DNA of 64,000 bases from Pseudomonas farris (GTDB lineage Bacteria > Pseudomonadota > Gammaproteobacteria > Pseudomonadales > Pseudomonadaceae). Below are positions 29,371 through 39,978 of the stretch, piece by piece. Under the pieces are notes generated by a model. The model worked only from the letters and a program-made list of their open reading frames with translations, was not told where the DNA came from and ran no database searches. The stretch is from the NCBI RefSeq assembly GCF_019145235.1, contig NZ_JAHSTV010000002.1, positions 372,001 to 436,000 of the forward strand, given 5' to 3'. The position numbers were made by a program, and so were the translations under genes. How positions within the stretch are numbered: position 1 is the stretch's first letter; each line of letters starts with the position of its first letter.

Positions 29371-29468
29371 CGAAACAGTCTCCAGTGGCAGATGGCGTGA
29401 GTCGTGCTTAAGTTGATTGACCCGTACTCAGGGAATTTGATTCCCCGAAAGACTTGGCAAATCCCTCT

Positions 29469-29497
29469 GAACTTTTACCGGCGCCTGCTGTTCGGAA
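29469..29497 (+). promoter_or_regulatory. AlgU/RpoE-type promoter candidate for the glgE operon
   Basis: GAACTT (29469-29474), a 17-base spacer and TCGGAA (29492-29497) fit the AlgU consensus GAACTT-N16/17-TCtgA in the -35 and reasonably in the -10. It lies about 90 bases upstream of the glgE start. AlgU control would agree with known osmotic induction of this pathway. Confidence 0.5.
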
Positions 29498-29586
29498 CTT
29501 AAGTGAGTTCATGCCGGGGCAGATCGCTTCGTGTGAACGACGACCAGGCACAAGAGCGTCCTTGGGGCGTTAAGGAGAGATGCTCG

Positions 29587-31581
29587 ATGACCGCTGAGAA
29601 ACCCACAGAGTTGAGCTACAACCCGCATATACCGCTGTCGCAGGCGTTACTGCTACCGCGGATCGTGATCGAAAACACCATGCCGACCCTCGATGGCGGG
29701 CAATTCGCCGTTAAAGCCGTGATTGATCAGGACGTGGTGGTGACCAGCAAAGTGTTTGCCGACGGTCACGACAAAATGGCCGTGCGCATCCGCTGGCGTG
29801 CCGACGGCGACGAAGCCTGGCAGAGCGAGGTGATGGCTGAGCTGGGCAATAACGGCTGGCAGGGCCAGTTTCGTGTCAAGAAGCAGGGGCGTTATGTGTT
29901 CTGCCTCGAAGCCTGGATCGATCAGTACGCCAGTTTTTGTTATGAACTTGAGAAAAAACACGCCGTCGGCGTTTCGGTCAGCCTGGAATTGCAGGAAGGG
30001 CGCTCCCACGTCCAGCAGGCAGCCGAACGTTCCGAGGGCCCGCTCAGTGAACAACTGGCGGCGTTGCACCATGAGTTGTCCGGTCTGCTCGAAACCGAGC
30101 AAGTCGCCTTGTTTCTGCACCAACGCAGCGCGGACTTGATGGCCCAGGCCGACCATCGTCCCTTCCTGAGCCTGAGCCCGGAATACCCGGTAGACGTGGA
30201 ACGCACGCTGGCGCAGTTCGCCAGTTGGTATGAATTGTTTCCGCGCTCGATCACCGATGATCCGGCCCGTCACGGCACTTTTAACGACGTGCATTCGCGG
30301 CTGCCGATGATTCAGGACATGGGCTTCGACGTGCTGTATTTCACGCCGATCCACCCGATCGGCCGCAGCTACCGCAAAGGCCCGAACAACTCGCTTATCG
30401 CTGGCCCCGACGATCCGGGCAGCCCTTACGCCATCGGCAGCGAAGAGGGTGGGCATGAGGCGATTCACTCGGAACTGGGCACGCGCGAGGACTTTCGCCG
30501 ACTCGTTGTGGCGGCCGCCGAGCATGGGCTGGAAATCGCTCTCGATTTTGCGATTCAGTGCTCCCAGGATCACCCGTGGCTCAAACAGCACCCGGGCTGG
30601 TTCAACTGGCGGCCGGACGGCACGATCAAATACGCCGAGAACCCGCCGAAGAAATACCAGGACATCGTCAACGTCGATTTCTATGCCGTGGACGCGATTC
30701 CCAGTCTGTGGATCGAGTTGCGTGACATCGTTGTGGGTTGGGTCAAGGAGGGCGTGAAGCTGTTTCGCGTCGACAATCCTCACACCAAACCATTGCCGTT
30801 CTGGCAGTGGCTGATCGCTGATGTGCGGGCGCTGTACCCCGAGGTGATCTTCCTGGCCGAGGCCTTTACCACGCCGGCGATGATGGCGCGCCTGGGCAAG
30901 GTCGGTTACTCCCAGAGCTACACCTATTTCACTTGGCGCAACACCAAGAGCGAGCTGGCGACCTATTTAACCGAACTCAACGAATCGCCGTGGCGTGAAT
31001 GCTACCGGCCGAATTTTTTCGTCAACACGCCGGACATCAACCCGGCGTTCCTGCATGAATCCGGGCGCGCCGGTTTTCTGATTCGTGCCGCACTGGCGAC
31101 CATGGGCTCTGGCCTATGGGGTATGTACTCGGGTTTTGAACTGTGTGAAGCGGCACCGGTGCCGGGCCGGGAGGAATACCTCAATTCCGAGAAGTACGAG
31201 ATCCGTCCGCGGGACTTCAATGCACCGGGCAACATCATTGCCGAAATCGCCCAGTTGAACCGCATCCGCCGGCAGAACCCGGCGCTGCACACGCACCTGG
31301 GCCTGAAGGTCTATAACGCCTGGAACGACAACATTCTGTACTTCGGCAAACGCAGCGTCGACGGCAGCAATTTCATTTTGGTGGCGGTCAGCCTCGATCC
31401 GCATCACGCCCAGGAGGCGAATTTCGAATTGCCGCTGTGGGAAATGGGCCTGCCCGACGATGCTGTCACTCAGGGCGAGGACTTGATGAACGGCCACCGC
31501 TGGACCTGGCACGGCAAGTACCAGTTCATGCGGATCGAGCCGTGGCATCTGCCGTTCGGGATTTGGCGGATTACCGTGTAG
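29587..31581 (+). CDS. glgE: Alpha-1,4-glucan:maltose-1-phosphate maltosyltransferase GlgE
   Basis: This 664-residue GH13_3 enzyme adds maltosyl units from maltose-1-phosphate to the non-reducing end of alpha-glucan. An N-terminal beta-sandwich and helical insert (residues 30-200) precede the barrel with the family-specific LPMIQDMGFDVLYFTPIHPIG (in part), IALDFAIQCSQDHPW, the nucleophile in KLFRVDNPHTKP (about Asp396) and the acid in IFLAEAFTTP. The start at 29587 has AAGGAGAG upstream. It is the first of three genes (glgE, treS, glgB), but a REP pair separates it from treS. Confidence 0.95.
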   Translation: MTAEKPTELSYNPHIPLSQALLLPRIVIENTMPTLDGGQFAVKAVIDQDVVVTSKVFADGHDKMAVRIRWRADGDEAWQSEVMAELGNNGWQGQFRVKKQGRYVFCLEAWIDQYASFCYELEKKHAVGVSVSLELQEGRSHVQQAAERSEGPLSEQLAALHHELSGLLETEQVALFLHQRSADLMAQADHRPFLSLSPEYPVDVERTLAQFASWYELFPRSITDDPARHGTFNDVHSRLPMIQDMGFDVLYFTPIHPIGRSYRKGPNNSLIAGPDDPGSPYAIGSEEGGHEAIHSELGTREDFRRLVVAAAEHGLEIALDFAIQCSQDHPWLKQHPGWFNWRPDGTIKYAENPPKKYQDIVNVDFYAVDAIPSLWIELRDIVVGWVKEGVKLFRVDNPHTKPLPFWQWLIADVRALYPEVIFLAEAFTTPAMMARLGKVGYSQSYTYFTWRNTKSELATYLTELNESPWRECYRPNFFVNTPDINPAFLHESGRAGFLIRAALATMGSGLWGMYSGFELCEAAPVPGREEYLNSEKYEIRPRDFNAPGNIIAEIAQLNRIRRQNPALHTHLGLKVYNAWNDNILYFGKRSVDGSNFILVAVSLDPHHAQEANFELPLWEMGLPDDAVTQGEDLMNGHRWTWHGKYQFMRIEPWHLPFGIWRITV

Positions 31582-31591
31582 ACGCAGTACC

Positions 31592-31682
31592 TGTGGGAGC
31601 GAGCCTGCTCGCGATGGCTCCTTCAAATTCAACAGACATGTCGACTGATAGAAAGCTATCGCGAGCAGGCTCGCTCCCACAA
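31592..31682. repeat. REP inverted pair inside the glgE-treS-glgB operon
   Basis: CTGTGGGAGCGAGCCTGCTC faces GAGCAGGCTCGCTCCCACAA in the 149-base gap between glgE and treS. It could reduce expression of the downstream genes or protect the glgE message. Confidence 0.88.
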
Positions 31683-31730
31683 GGTTGGTGATCGGCTCAG
31701 CGGCTTTTTCGAATTCAACAGGAGTTACAA

Positions 31731-34700
31731 ATGGCGAAGAAACCCAGGTCAGCCACCTTTATCAAAGACCCGCTCTGGTACAAGGATGCGGTGATCTACC
31801 AAGTTCACGTTAAGTCTTTTTTCGACTCCAACAATGACGGGATCGGCGACTTTCCCGGCCTTATCGCCAAACTCGATTACATTGCCGATCTGGGCGTCAA
31901 CACCATCTGGCTGTTGCCGTTCTACCCCTCGCCACGACGCGACGATGGCTATGACATCGCCGAATACCGTGGCGTGCACCCTGACTACGGCACCATGGCC
32001 GATGCCAAGCGGTTCATTTCCGAGGCCCATAAACGCGGCCTGCGGGTGATTACCGAACTGGTCATCAACCACACCTCGGACCAGCACGCGTGGTTCCAGC
32101 GCGCGCGCAAGGCCAAGCCTGGTTCGGCGGCCCGTGACTTCTATGTCTGGTCTGATAACGATCAGAAATACGATGGCACTCGCATCATCTTTCTCGACAC
32201 CGAAAAATCCAACTGGACCTGGGACCCGGTGGCCGGTCAGTACTTCTGGCACCGTTTCTATTCGCACCAACCGGACCTGAACTTCGACAACCCGCAGGTA
32301 ATGAAAGCAGTGCTGTCGGTGATGCGTTACTGGCTCGACATGGGCATCGACGGTCTGCGTCTGGACGCGATCCCGTACCTGATCGAGCGCGACGGCACCA
32401 ACAACGAAAACCTGCCCGAGACCCACGACGTCCTCAAGCAGATCCGTGCCGAGATCGACGCAAACTATCCCGACCGCATGTTGCTGGCCGAGGCCAATCA
32501 ATGGCCGGAAGACACTCAGCTGTACTTTGGCAACACCGACGCCACTGGCCAGAACGGCGATGAATGCCACATGGCCTTTCACTTCCCGTTGATGCCGCGC
32601 ATGTACATGGCGCTGGCCCAGGAAGATCGCTTCCCGATCACCGATATCCTGCGCCAGACCCCGGAAATTCCGGCCAACTGCCAGTGGGCGATTTTCCTGC
32701 GCAACCACGATGAGCTGACCCTGGAAATGGTCACCGACCGGGAGCGCGATTACCTGTGGAATTACTATGCCGCCGACCGTCGGGCGCGGATCAACCTGGG
32801 GATTCGCCGGCGGCTGGCGCCATTGATGGAACGTGATCGTCGTCGCGTGGAATTGCTCAACAGTTTGCTGCTGTCGATGCCCGGTACGCCGACCCTGTAT
32901 TACGGCGATGAAATCGGCATGGGCGACAACATCTACCTCGGCGATCGCGACGGTGTGCGCACGCCGATGCAGTGGTCGATCGACCGCAACGGCGGTTTTT
33001 CCCGCGCCGACCCGGCCAGCCTGGTGCTGCCGCCGATCATGGACCCGCTCTACGGCTATCTGTCGGTCAACGTCGAAACCCAGGCCGGCGACCCTCATTC
33101 ATTGTTGAACTGGAACCGGCGCCTGCTCGCGGTGCGCAAGCAGTCCAAGGCCTTCGGTCGCGGGACGCTGAAGATGCTCTCGCCGAGCAATCGACGGATT
33201 CTGGCTTATACCCGCGAATTCACCGGCCCGGACGGCAAGCACGAAATTATTCTGTGCGTGGCCAACGTATCCCGTAGCGCGCAAGCGGCGGAACTGGATC
33301 TGTCGGCTTATGTCGGCATGGTTCCGGTGGAGATGCTTGGCGGCAATGCGTTCCCGCCCATCGGCCAGTTGAATTTCCTGCTGACGCTGGCACCTTACGG
33401 TTTCTATTGGTTCGGGCTGGCGGCGGAAAACCAAATGCCCAGCTGGCACGTGGAGCCGGCACAAAGCCTGCCGGACTTCACCACCCTGGTGCTGAAAAAA
33501 CGCATGGAAGAGCTGCTCGAAGCGCCGTCCCGCCACACCCTGGAACAGGGCATCCTGCCGAGCTGGTTGCAAAACCGCCGCTGGTACGCCGGCAAGGACG
33601 GCATCATCGACAACGTCAACCTCGCTTACGGCGTGCGCTTTGGCGACCCGCAGCATCCCGTGCTATTGGGTGAAATCGACGTCACCAGCGGCGGTCAGAC
33701 CAGCCGCTATCAGTTGCCATTCGGTTTTATCTCCGAGGAGCAAGTCGGCGCGGCGTTGCCGCAGCAATTGGCGCTGGCCAGGGTCCGGCGCGGGCGTCAG
33801 GTCGGTTTGATCACCGATGCCTTCAGCCTCGACAGCTTTGTTCATGCCGTGTTGCAGGGCATGCAGGCCGGCACGGTGTTGTCATCCGACGGTGGCGAGA
33901 TCCGCTTCGAGCCGACCGACGAACTGACCAGGCTTGGCCTGACAGCCGAGTCGGAGGTGCGCTACCTGTCCGCCGAGCAATCCAACAGTTCGGTAGTGAT
34001 CGGCAGCAGCCTGGTGCTGAAACTGATCCGCAAGGTCGCGACAGGGGTACACCCGGAACTGGAAATGAGTGCGTACCTGACCCATGCCGGTTTCCAGAAT
34101 ATTTCGCCGCTGCTGGGCGCGGTCATTCGCCGTAACGCGGCAGGCGAGGACACGCTGTTGATGATCGCCCAAGGCTACTTGAGCAATCAGGGCGACGCGT
34201 GGGAGTGGACCCAGAACAACCTCGAACGGGCTCTTCGCGACGAACTTGCGGATGCTGTCTCGGAACAGGAGCAGCACTACAACGCCCTTGGCGAGCTAAA
34301 GGATTTTGCCGGCATGCTCGGCCAGCGTCTGGGGGAAATGCATCAGGTGCTGGCGGCCCCGAGCGCCAACCCGGATTTCGCTCCACAGGTCACCACCCAG
34401 AAAGATGCCCTGGCCTCGGCCAAGGACGTGGCGGCGCAACTGGAACATGCCCTGAAGTTACTCAAGCAGCATCAGACTGAACTGAACGCCGAGGATCAGG
34501 CATTGGTCAGTCGCTTGCTGGACAACAAAAAATCCATCCTCAGCCATGTCCAGGAACTGGGTAAAAAGGCTGCTGGCGGTTTGCGTATCCGCGTCCATGG
34601 TGACTTGCACCTGGGGCAGGTGCTGGTGATCAAGGGCGATGCCTACCTGATCGATTTCGAGGGCGAGCCGGCGCGGCCGCTGCATGAGCGCCGCGGTAAA

Positions 34701-35072
34701 CACAGCCCTTATAAAGATGTCAGCGGCGTATTGCGCTCCTTCGATTACGCCGCGGCGATGACAATCAACGTGCATAACGTCGATAACACCGCCGAGGCCC
34801 AAGCCGCGCGTCAACGGGTCGCCGATCGTTATCTGAGGGAAGCGCGGCAAGCATTTGTCGACGCTTATCGGCTGGCGGCAGCTAGTCTTGCTCATGCATG
34901 GCAAGATCCCGAAGGCGAAGACGCCGCGCTGGCGTTGTTCGGTCTGGAGAAGGCGGCTTATGAAGTGGCCTATGAGGCTGAAAATCGCCCCACTTGGCTG
35001 CCCGTGCCGTTGCACGGTCTGTACGGGTTATTGAGTGGGCTCAAACCCTTTTCCGATCTTGGTGGAGAGTAG
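31731..35072 (+). CDS. treS: TreS-maltokinase fusion (maltose alpha-D-glucosyltransferase / maltokinase)
   Basis: A 1113-residue bifunctional protein. Residues 10-550 are trehalose synthase (GH13), interconverting trehalose and maltose. They include [33 protein letters not shown] (nucleophile), [11 protein letters not shown] (acid) and [12 protein letters not shown]. Residues 570-1113 are the Pep2-type maltokinase, making maltose-1-phosphate, with [15 protein letters not shown], the catalytic loop [12 protein letters not shown] and the metal site [12 protein letters not shown]. The fusion channels trehalose towards GlgE. CAGGAGTTACAA is the ribosome site, and glgB starts two bases after the stop. 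Confidence 0.95.
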   Translation: MAKKPRSATFIKDPLWYKDAVIYQVHVKSFFDSNNDGIGDFPGLIAKLDYIADLGVNTIWLLPFYPSPRRDDGYDIAEYRGVHPDYGTMADAKRFISEAHKRGLRVITELVINHTSDQHAWFQRARKAKPGSAARDFYVWSDNDQKYDGTRIIFLDTEKSNWTWDPVAGQYFWHRFYSHQPDLNFDNPQVMKAVLSVMRYWLDMGIDGLRLDAIPYLIERDGTNNENLPETHDVLKQIRAEIDANYPDRMLLAEANQWPEDTQLYFGNTDATGQNGDECHMAFHFPLMPRMYMALAQEDRFPITDILRQTPEIPANCQWAIFLRNHDELTLEMVTDRERDYLWNYYAADRRARINLGIRRRLAPLMERDRRRVELLNSLLLSMPGTPTLYYGDEIGMGDNIYLGDRDGVRTPMQWSIDRNGGFSRADPASLVLPPIMDPLYGYLSVNVETQAGDPHSLLNWNRRLLAVRKQSKAFGRGTLKMLSPSNRRILAYTREFTGPDGKHEIILCVANVSRSAQAAELDLSAYVGMVPVEMLGGNAFPPIGQLNFLLTLAPYGFYWFGLAAENQMPSWHVEPAQSLPDFTTLVLKKRMEELLEAPSRHTLEQGILPSWLQNRRWYAGKDGIIDNVNLAYGVRFGDPQHPVLLGEIDVTSGGQTSRYQLPFGFISEEQVGAALPQQLALARVRRGRQVGLITDAFSLDSFVHAVLQGMQAGTVLSSDGGEIRFEPTDELTRLGLTAESEVRYLSAEQSNSSVVIGSSLVLKLIRKVATGVHPELEMSAYLTHAGFQNISPLLGAVIRRNAAGEDTLLMIAQGYLSNQGDAWEWTQNNLERALRDELADAVSEQEQHYNALGELKDFAGMLGQRLGEMHQVLAAPSANPDFAPQVTTQKDALASAKDVAAQLEHALKLLKQHQTELNAEDQALVSRLLDNKKSILSHVQELGKKAAGGLRIRVHGDLHLGQVLVIKGDAYLIDFEGEPARPLHERRGKHSPYKDVSGVLRSFDYAAAMTINVHNVDNTAEAQAARQRVADRYLREARQAFVDAYRLAAASLAHAWQDPEGEDAALALFGLEKAAYEVAYEAENRPTWLPVPLHGLYGLLSGLKPFSDLGGE

Positions 35073-35074
35073 TC

Positions 35075-37306
35075 ATGAGTATCTCGAACAAGGAACAGGG
35101 GCATGTGGGACAGGCGCTGCTACCCAGGGCGCGGGATATCGATGCGTTGGTACGCGCCGAGCACCAAGACCCCTTTGCAATTCTCGGCCCGCATGGCGAT
35201 GGCGCCGGCGGGCAGTTCATTCGAGCCTATCTACCGGACGCCTTGAGCGTGCAGGTGGTGGACAAAGAGTCCGGGGAGGAACTCGGCAGCCTTGAGACCA
35301 CCCAAACCCCGGGGCTGTTCGTCGGGCACTTCGAGGGGGCCCGGCCCTATCTGTTGCGAACCCGTTGGGCCGGTGGCGAGCAACTCGCCGAGGACCCTTA
35401 CAGCTTTGGCCCGTTACTCGGCGAGATGGATTTGTACCTGTTCGCCGAGGGCAATCACCGCGACCTGAGCAGTTGCCTCGGCGCGCAGCTGAAGACGGTC
35501 GATGGCGTGGATGGCGTGCGCTTCGCCGTGTGGGCGCCGAATGCCAGAAGGGTTTCGGTGGTCGGTGATTTCAACGTCTGGGACGGTCGTCGGCATCCAA
35601 TGCGTCTGCGCCACCCTACCGGGGTCTGGGAGTTGTTCATTCCGCGCCTGCAAGCGGGGGAGGCCTACAAATACGAAATCCTCGGTGCCCACGGCATTCT
35701 GCCGCTCAAGGCCGACCCGATGGCCCTTGCCACCGCTTTGCCACCGGACACGGCATCGAAAGTCGCCTCACCGCTGAAAATCGACTGGCAGGACCACGCC
35801 TGGATGCAGTCGCGGGGCGAGCGTCAGCGAACCAGCGCACCGTTGTCGATCTACGAGTTGCACGCCGGTTCCTGGCAATGCGAGCTGGATGACCTGGGCG
35901 AGGTCGCCCGTCAGTACACCTGGCCCGAGTTGGCCGAGCGGCTGATTCCTTATGTGAAGGAGCTGGGTTTCACCCACATCGAACTGATGCCGATCATGGA
36001 GCATCCGTTCGGTGGCTCCTGGGGTTATCAACTGTTGTCGCAATTCGCCCCGAGCGCCCGTTACGGCACGCCGGATGACTTCGCCGCGTTCGTCAATGCC
36101 TGTCACCAGGCCGAGATCGGCGTGATCCTCGATTGGGTGCCGGCGCATTTCCCCACCGATACCCACGGCCTGGCGCAGTTCGACGGCACCGCGTTGTATG
36201 AGTACGGCAACCCGCAGGAAGGTTTTCACCAGGATTGGGACACGCTGATCTACAACCTGGGCCGCACCGAGGTGCATGGCTACATGCTGGCGTCGGCGTT
36301 GCACTGGCTCAGGCATTTCCACGTCGATGGCCTGCGCGTGGATGCAGTGGCGTCGATGCTGTATCGCGATTACTCGCGCAAGGCCGGCGAATGGGTACCC
36401 AACCGTCACGGCGGTCGGGAGAATCTGGAAGCCATTGATTTCGTCCGCCATCTCAACGATGTGGTGGCCCTGGAAACGCCGGGCGCGTTGGTGATTGCCG
36501 AAGAATCCACGGCGTGGCCGGGTGTCAGCCAGAGCACGCAACAGGGTGGGCTGGGTTTTGCCTATAAATGGAACATGGGCTGGATGCACGATTCACTGCA
36601 TTACATTCAGCAGGATCCGGTGTACCGCGCCCATCATCACAACGAGCTGAGTTTCGGCCTGGTGTATGCCTGGTCCGAGCGCTTCATCCTGCCGATTTCT
36701 CACGATGAAGTGGTGCATGGCAAGCATTCGCTGATCGACAAGATGCCCGGCGATCGCTGGCAGAAGTTTGCCAACCTGCGGGCTTATCTGAGTTTCATGT
36801 GGACGCATCCCGGCAAGAAACTGTTGTTCATGGGCTGCGAATTCGGCCAGTGGCGAGAGTGGAATCACGATCAGCAACTGGACTGGTATTTGCTGCAGTA
36901 CCCGGAACACCAAGGGGTGCGCAAACTGGTCGGTGACCTGAATCGGTTGTATCGCGAAGAGCCGGCACTGCATGATCAGGACGATGCCCCACAAGGCTTC
37001 CAGTGGTTGATTGGCGACGATGCGGTCAACAGCGTCTACGCCTGGCTGCGCTGGAGCAAGGACGGGCGGCCGGTGTTGGTGGTGGCCAACTTTACCCCGG
37101 TGCCGCGACAGGCCTACCGCGTCGGCGTACCGTTTGCCGGGCGTTGGGTCGAGTTGATCAACAGCGATGCGGACACCTATGCCGGGTCCAACTACGGTAA
37201 CGGCGGCGGGGTGTTCACCGACGAAGAACCGAGCCATGGCCAGGCGCTCTCACTGGAGTTGAACCTGCCGCCGTTGGCAGTGTTGATTTTGCGTCCGGAG
37301 GGTTGA
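35075..37306 (+). CDS. glgB: 1,4-alpha-glucan branching enzyme GlgB
   Basis: A 743-residue GH13_9 branching enzyme that transfers alpha-1,4 chains to alpha-1,6 positions. It has an N-terminal domain, a CBM48 ([21 protein letters not shown] in part, about residues 145-220), and the barrel with [38 protein letters not shown] (nucleophile Asp) and [13 protein letters not shown] (acid Glu). It starts after GGTGGAGAGTAGTC, just behind treS, and ends the operon before a REP pair. It branches the linear glucan made by GlgE and GlgA. Confidence 0.95.
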   Translation: MSISNKEQGHVGQALLPRARDIDALVRAEHQDPFAILGPHGDGAGGQFIRAYLPDALSVQVVDKESGEELGSLETTQTPGLFVGHFEGARPYLLRTRWAGGEQLAEDPYSFGPLLGEMDLYLFAEGNHRDLSSCLGAQLKTVDGVDGVRFAVWAPNARRVSVVGDFNVWDGRRHPMRLRHPTGVWELFIPRLQAGEAYKYEILGAHGILPLKADPMALATALPPDTASKVASPLKIDWQDHAWMQSRGERQRTSAPLSIYELHAGSWQCELDDLGEVARQYTWPELAERLIPYVKELGFTHIELMPIMEHPFGGSWGYQLLSQFAPSARYGTPDDFAAFVNACHQAEIGVILDWVPAHFPTDTHGLAQFDGTALYEYGNPQEGFHQDWDTLIYNLGRTEVHGYMLASALHWLRHFHVDGLRVDAVASMLYRDYSRKAGEWVPNRHGGRENLEAIDFVRHLNDVVALETPGALVIAEESTAWPGVSQSTQQGGLGFAYKWNMGWMHDSLHYIQQDPVYRAHHHNELSFGLVYAWSERFILPISHDEVVHGKHSLIDKMPGDRWQKFANLRAYLSFMWTHPGKKLLFMGCEFGQWREWNHDQQLDWYLLQYPEHQGVRKLVGDLNRLYREEPALHDQDDAPQGFQWLIGDDAVNSVYAWLRWSKDGRPVLVVANFTPVPRQAYRVGVPFAGRWVELINSDADTYAGSNYGNGGGVFTDEEPSHGQALSLELNLPPLAVLILRPEG

Positions 37307-37326
37307 TCTAAAACCGCGTCGCTCCA

Positions 37327-37402
37327 TTCGCGAGCAAGCCCGCTCCCACATTGGTTTTGTGTACGACGACAATCCAATGTGGGAGCGGGCTTGCTCGCGA
37401 AG
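37327..37402. repeat. REP inverted pair
   Basis: TTCGCGAGCAAGCCCGCTCC facing its complement between convergent glgB and autotransporter-barrel genes. Confidence 0.9.
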
Positions 37403-37439
37403 GGGCCAGACCGAACAAAGCGCTTCTTGAATCATGCAC

Positions 37440-38507
37440 TCACCAACGCATCCGCACCCCAAGGCTGCCAATCAGCCCGTTCAAATCATTGTCATCCACA
37501 TCACTGCTGTAATCGGCACTGACATAAAAGCTGACCAAAGGCGTCACTCTGGCCACCAAACCCAGACCCACATCCACCGTCGAGGATTTGCGACTGCTGC
37601 TGATTTTGTCGACCTGATCCAGGCTCACGGTATTGCCGGTGTACACCGTGTGCCACACATTGGTGCGCACATACGGTTCGACGGGCAGGCCGTTAATATC
37701 GTAACTGCCTTTCAAGCGTGCACCGACACGACCACTCCAGGACGTCAAGTCGCTGGATGACGCATTACCAGAACCGGCATAGGGCGTATCCAGCGTAATG
37801 CGTTGATTGATCAATTGTGCCTGGGGTTCGATCACCCAGTTATTACCCAGACCAATCGGGAAACCACCTTCCACCGACAACGTCACCGCGCTGCCTTCGG
37901 CGGCTTGTCGCGCGCCTTGGTCATTGCGGCTGTAACCGTTGACCCGGCCACCGCTGGCCGACAAGTCCACGTGCCAGCCTTGCGGGCCGGTCAGGCTCCA
38001 GTAGGCGCCGAGACTTTGGCCTTGAAGGTTGAGCGTGTCATGGCCGGGGTCGGCAAGGGCGCGACTGGTCAGCAGGCCGTTGTCATTGCCCTGGAATTGG
38101 GTGGTGCCGCCGATCAGTCCAACCCGTTGGGTATGGCCGCTGTTGCTTTCTACGGTCAGCACCGCCGGGCCTTTGAATTCGCTGGCGCCGGGGATAGAAG
38201 AACCCTGGGCCAGAGAGTCGGTTTGGGCCTGCCGTGAGGTCTTTCCGTAGACGTGGTCCCAGGCTGAAGGCGAGGCATCTTCAACCGTCAGGCGTGAATT
38301 TTGTAAGTCTGGATTGACGCGTGAACGGCCGGGATAGGGGGGGGCGCCGGCAGGTAAGGTGAGGCCAGGTAACTCCTGGTTATACAAAGGGGTTGTTTCG
38401 TCCTCGGCAGACGCGGCCTGCACCTCCATGGATGAGCACAGCAGTAATGAACTCGTGACCGTGCAAAAAGTGACTCTGATCTCTTGTGGGGTGAACGAAG
38501 TTTTCAT
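37440..38507 (-). CDS. Autotransporter beta-barrel protein without passenger
   Basis: A 355-residue protein with an N-terminal signal (residues 8-32, SSLLLCSSMEVQAASA) and a short Pro/Ser-rich segment, followed by an autotransporter-type barrel from about residue 80. Barrel strands are seen in GLIGGTTQFQGNDNG, SLGAYWSLTGPQGWHVDLSASGGRVNGYS (in parts), GNNWVIEPQAQLINQRI, SWSGRVGARLKGSY, VEPYVRTNVWHT and the terminal LIGSLGVRMRW, ending in aromatic-x-... fashion suited to BamA recognition. A passenger domain of normal size is missing, so it is either a remnant or a dedicated barrel. A long 5' gap precedes it. Confidence 0.8.
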   Translation of the reverse strand: MKTSFTPQEIRVTFCTVTSSLLLCSSMEVQAASAEDETTPLYNQELPGLTLPAGAPPYPGRSRVNPDLQNSRLTVEDASPSAWDHVYGKTSRQAQTDSLAQGSSIPGASEFKGPAVLTVESNSGHTQRVGLIGGTTQFQGNDNGLLTSRALADPGHDTLNLQGQSLGAYWSLTGPQGWHVDLSASGGRVNGYSRNDQGARQAAEGSAVTLSVEGGFPIGLGNNWVIEPQAQLINQRITLDTPYAGSGNASSSDLTSWSGRVGARLKGSYDINGLPVEPYVRTNVWHTVYTGNTVSLDQVDKISSSRKSSTVDVGLGLVARVTPLVSFYVSADYSSDVDDNDLNGLIGSLGVRMRW

Positions 38508-38935
38508 GGGGGTCTACCTTGCAATCGCATGCGTATCTCGCTTTGGCGTCTCTCCTACCCCGAATGAGGGGCGACCGAATGGATTGAGGCAAGGTCAGAC
38601 CCGCCCGTTTTTACAGGAGTCTGGAGGCTTGCCCCTGATGGATTTCCGGGGGTAGTAAGCACTAGCTAAGAAGACTGCTGACGCTGCGTCAAGAAAGTGG
38701 CCGATAAGCGGTAAGTCTATTTTAGGCTTTGTAAGTGACTGATTTTTGGCGCGTATATAAGTTGTTGTTTGTGCAAAAAATCATCCAGAAAGGCGCGAGC
38801 CAGACGCGTTGGGTAGGGGGCTATCGGTTGTTTGGCGGATGATCCAGTGCAGGATAAACAAACGGCGTCGGCGCGCCATTGCTGTCATTTTTTCTGTCAG
38901 AGTTGGCAGTCCTTGGCGACTGCCATTTGACGGTG
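38508..38935. other. AT-richer gap between the barrel gene and the EEP gene
   Basis: No coding frame is supported in these 428 bases. A TGGCAGT/ACTGCCA hairpin at 38904-38925 lies just past the EEP stop and may terminate that minus-strand gene. The region near 38690-38790 (GCGTATATAAG, CAAAAAATC) is visibly AT-rich and probably contains the promoter of the barrel gene, but I cannot assign boxes. Confidence 0.5.
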
Positions 38936-39736
38936 TTACAGGCGCACTTCCACCGCCAGCGGTAAATGGTCCGACAGATGCGTCCAGGGTTTGTGGCCGA
39001 GTATTCGCGGCTCATGACTGCTGGCATTACGCAGGTAGATCCGGTCCAGGCGCAGCAGGGGAAAACGCGCCGGGTAAGTTTTCGCCGGCCGGCCATGATG
39101 GCGTTCAAAGGCTTCATGCAGGTAGTCGCGTCGGGCGAGGGCGGCATTGCCTTGCAACTGCCAGTCGTTGAAGTCGCCGGCAATAATCACCGGGGCGTCA
39201 TCGGGCAACGACTCAAGCAAGAGGCAGAGCAACTGCAACTGGAGTTGTCGATGGCTTTCCAACAGGCTCAGGTGCACGCAGATGGCATGCACTTCGGCAT
39301 GCCCCGGCACATCCAGCACACAGTGCAACAACCCACGCCGCTCGGGGCCGGTGATCGAGACGTCGAGGTTGCGAAATTCGCGGATCGGGTATTTCGACAG
39401 CAGGGCATTGCCGTGGTGGCCGTCGGGGTAGACCGCGTTGCGACCGTAAGCGAAATCACTCCACATGCTGTCGGCCAGGAACTCGTATTGCGAGGTCTGT
39501 GGCCAATCGTTGTAACGGGAAGAATGCCGGTCGTGCTCACCGACTACTTCCTGCAGAAACACCAGGTCTGCCGACGTGCTGCGTACCGCTTCACGCAGTT
39601 CCGGGAGGATGAAACGCCGGTTGAGGGCAGTGAAGCCTTTGTGGGTGTTGACCGTCAGCACTCTCAGTCGATGAATCGCCGGAGGCGTGTTCGGTGGCAT
39701 TGATTCGACGGCCTGTCGTTCGGCATCGCTGGTCAC
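38936..39736 (-). CDS. Endonuclease/exonuclease/phosphatase (EEP) family protein
   Basis: A 266-residue metal-dependent phosphodiesterase fold. The EEP motifs are complete: VNTHKGF (Asn, residue about 30), [11 protein letters not shown] (Glu), [21 protein letters not shown] (Asp/Asn), RLDRIYLR and [11 protein letters not shown] (Asp-His). GTG at 39736 was preferred because AGAGGA lies seven bases upstream; GTG at 39742 abuts that sequence. There is no signal peptide. In P. aeruginosa an EEP protein (PA2154) also lies beside glgB, so context is conserved. Substrate (DNA, RNA, phospholipid or sugar phosphate) is not readable. Confidence 0.82.
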   Translation of the reverse strand: MTSDAERQAVESMPPNTPPAIHRLRVLTVNTHKGFTALNRRFILPELREAVRSTSADLVFLQEVVGEHDRHSSRYNDWPQTSQYEFLADSMWSDFAYGRNAVYPDGHHGNALLSKYPIREFRNLDVSITGPERRGLLHCVLDVPGHAEVHAICVHLSLLESHRQLQLQLLCLLLESLPDDAPVIIAGDFNDWQLQGNAALARRDYLHEAFERHHGRPAKTYPARFPLLRLDRIYLRNASSHEPRILGHKPWTHLSDHLPLAVEVRL

Positions 39737-39832
39737 GTTCACTCCTCTGAATCAGGGCTGCTGTTTCCATGCGACTGATACACGGACGAGCAGTTCAGTT
39801 TGAGCGACGCCAATCCAATGTGGGAGCGGACT

Positions 39833-39962
39833 ACTGTGGCGAGGGGGCTTTTGTGGCGAGGGGGCTTGCCCCCGTTGGGTCGCGAAGCGGCCCCAAAAGC
39901 TTTGCGACTGCTTCGCAGCCGAACGGGGCGATGCGGCGTTCCGACAAGCCCCCTCGCCTAAG
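39833..39962. repeat. Second REP-like family, GTGGCGAGGGGGCTT type
   Basis: GTGGCGAGGGGGCTT appears twice in tandem at about 39836 and 39853, and an inverted AAGCCCCCTCGCC copy closes the structure near 39945. Between them lies a GCGAAGCGGCC/GACTGCTTCGCAGC stem region. This is a different repeat family from the GTGGGAGCGG one; a cousin occurs at 55810-55944. Confidence 0.75.
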
Positions 39963-39978
39963 GCACTCCCCGAATGAT

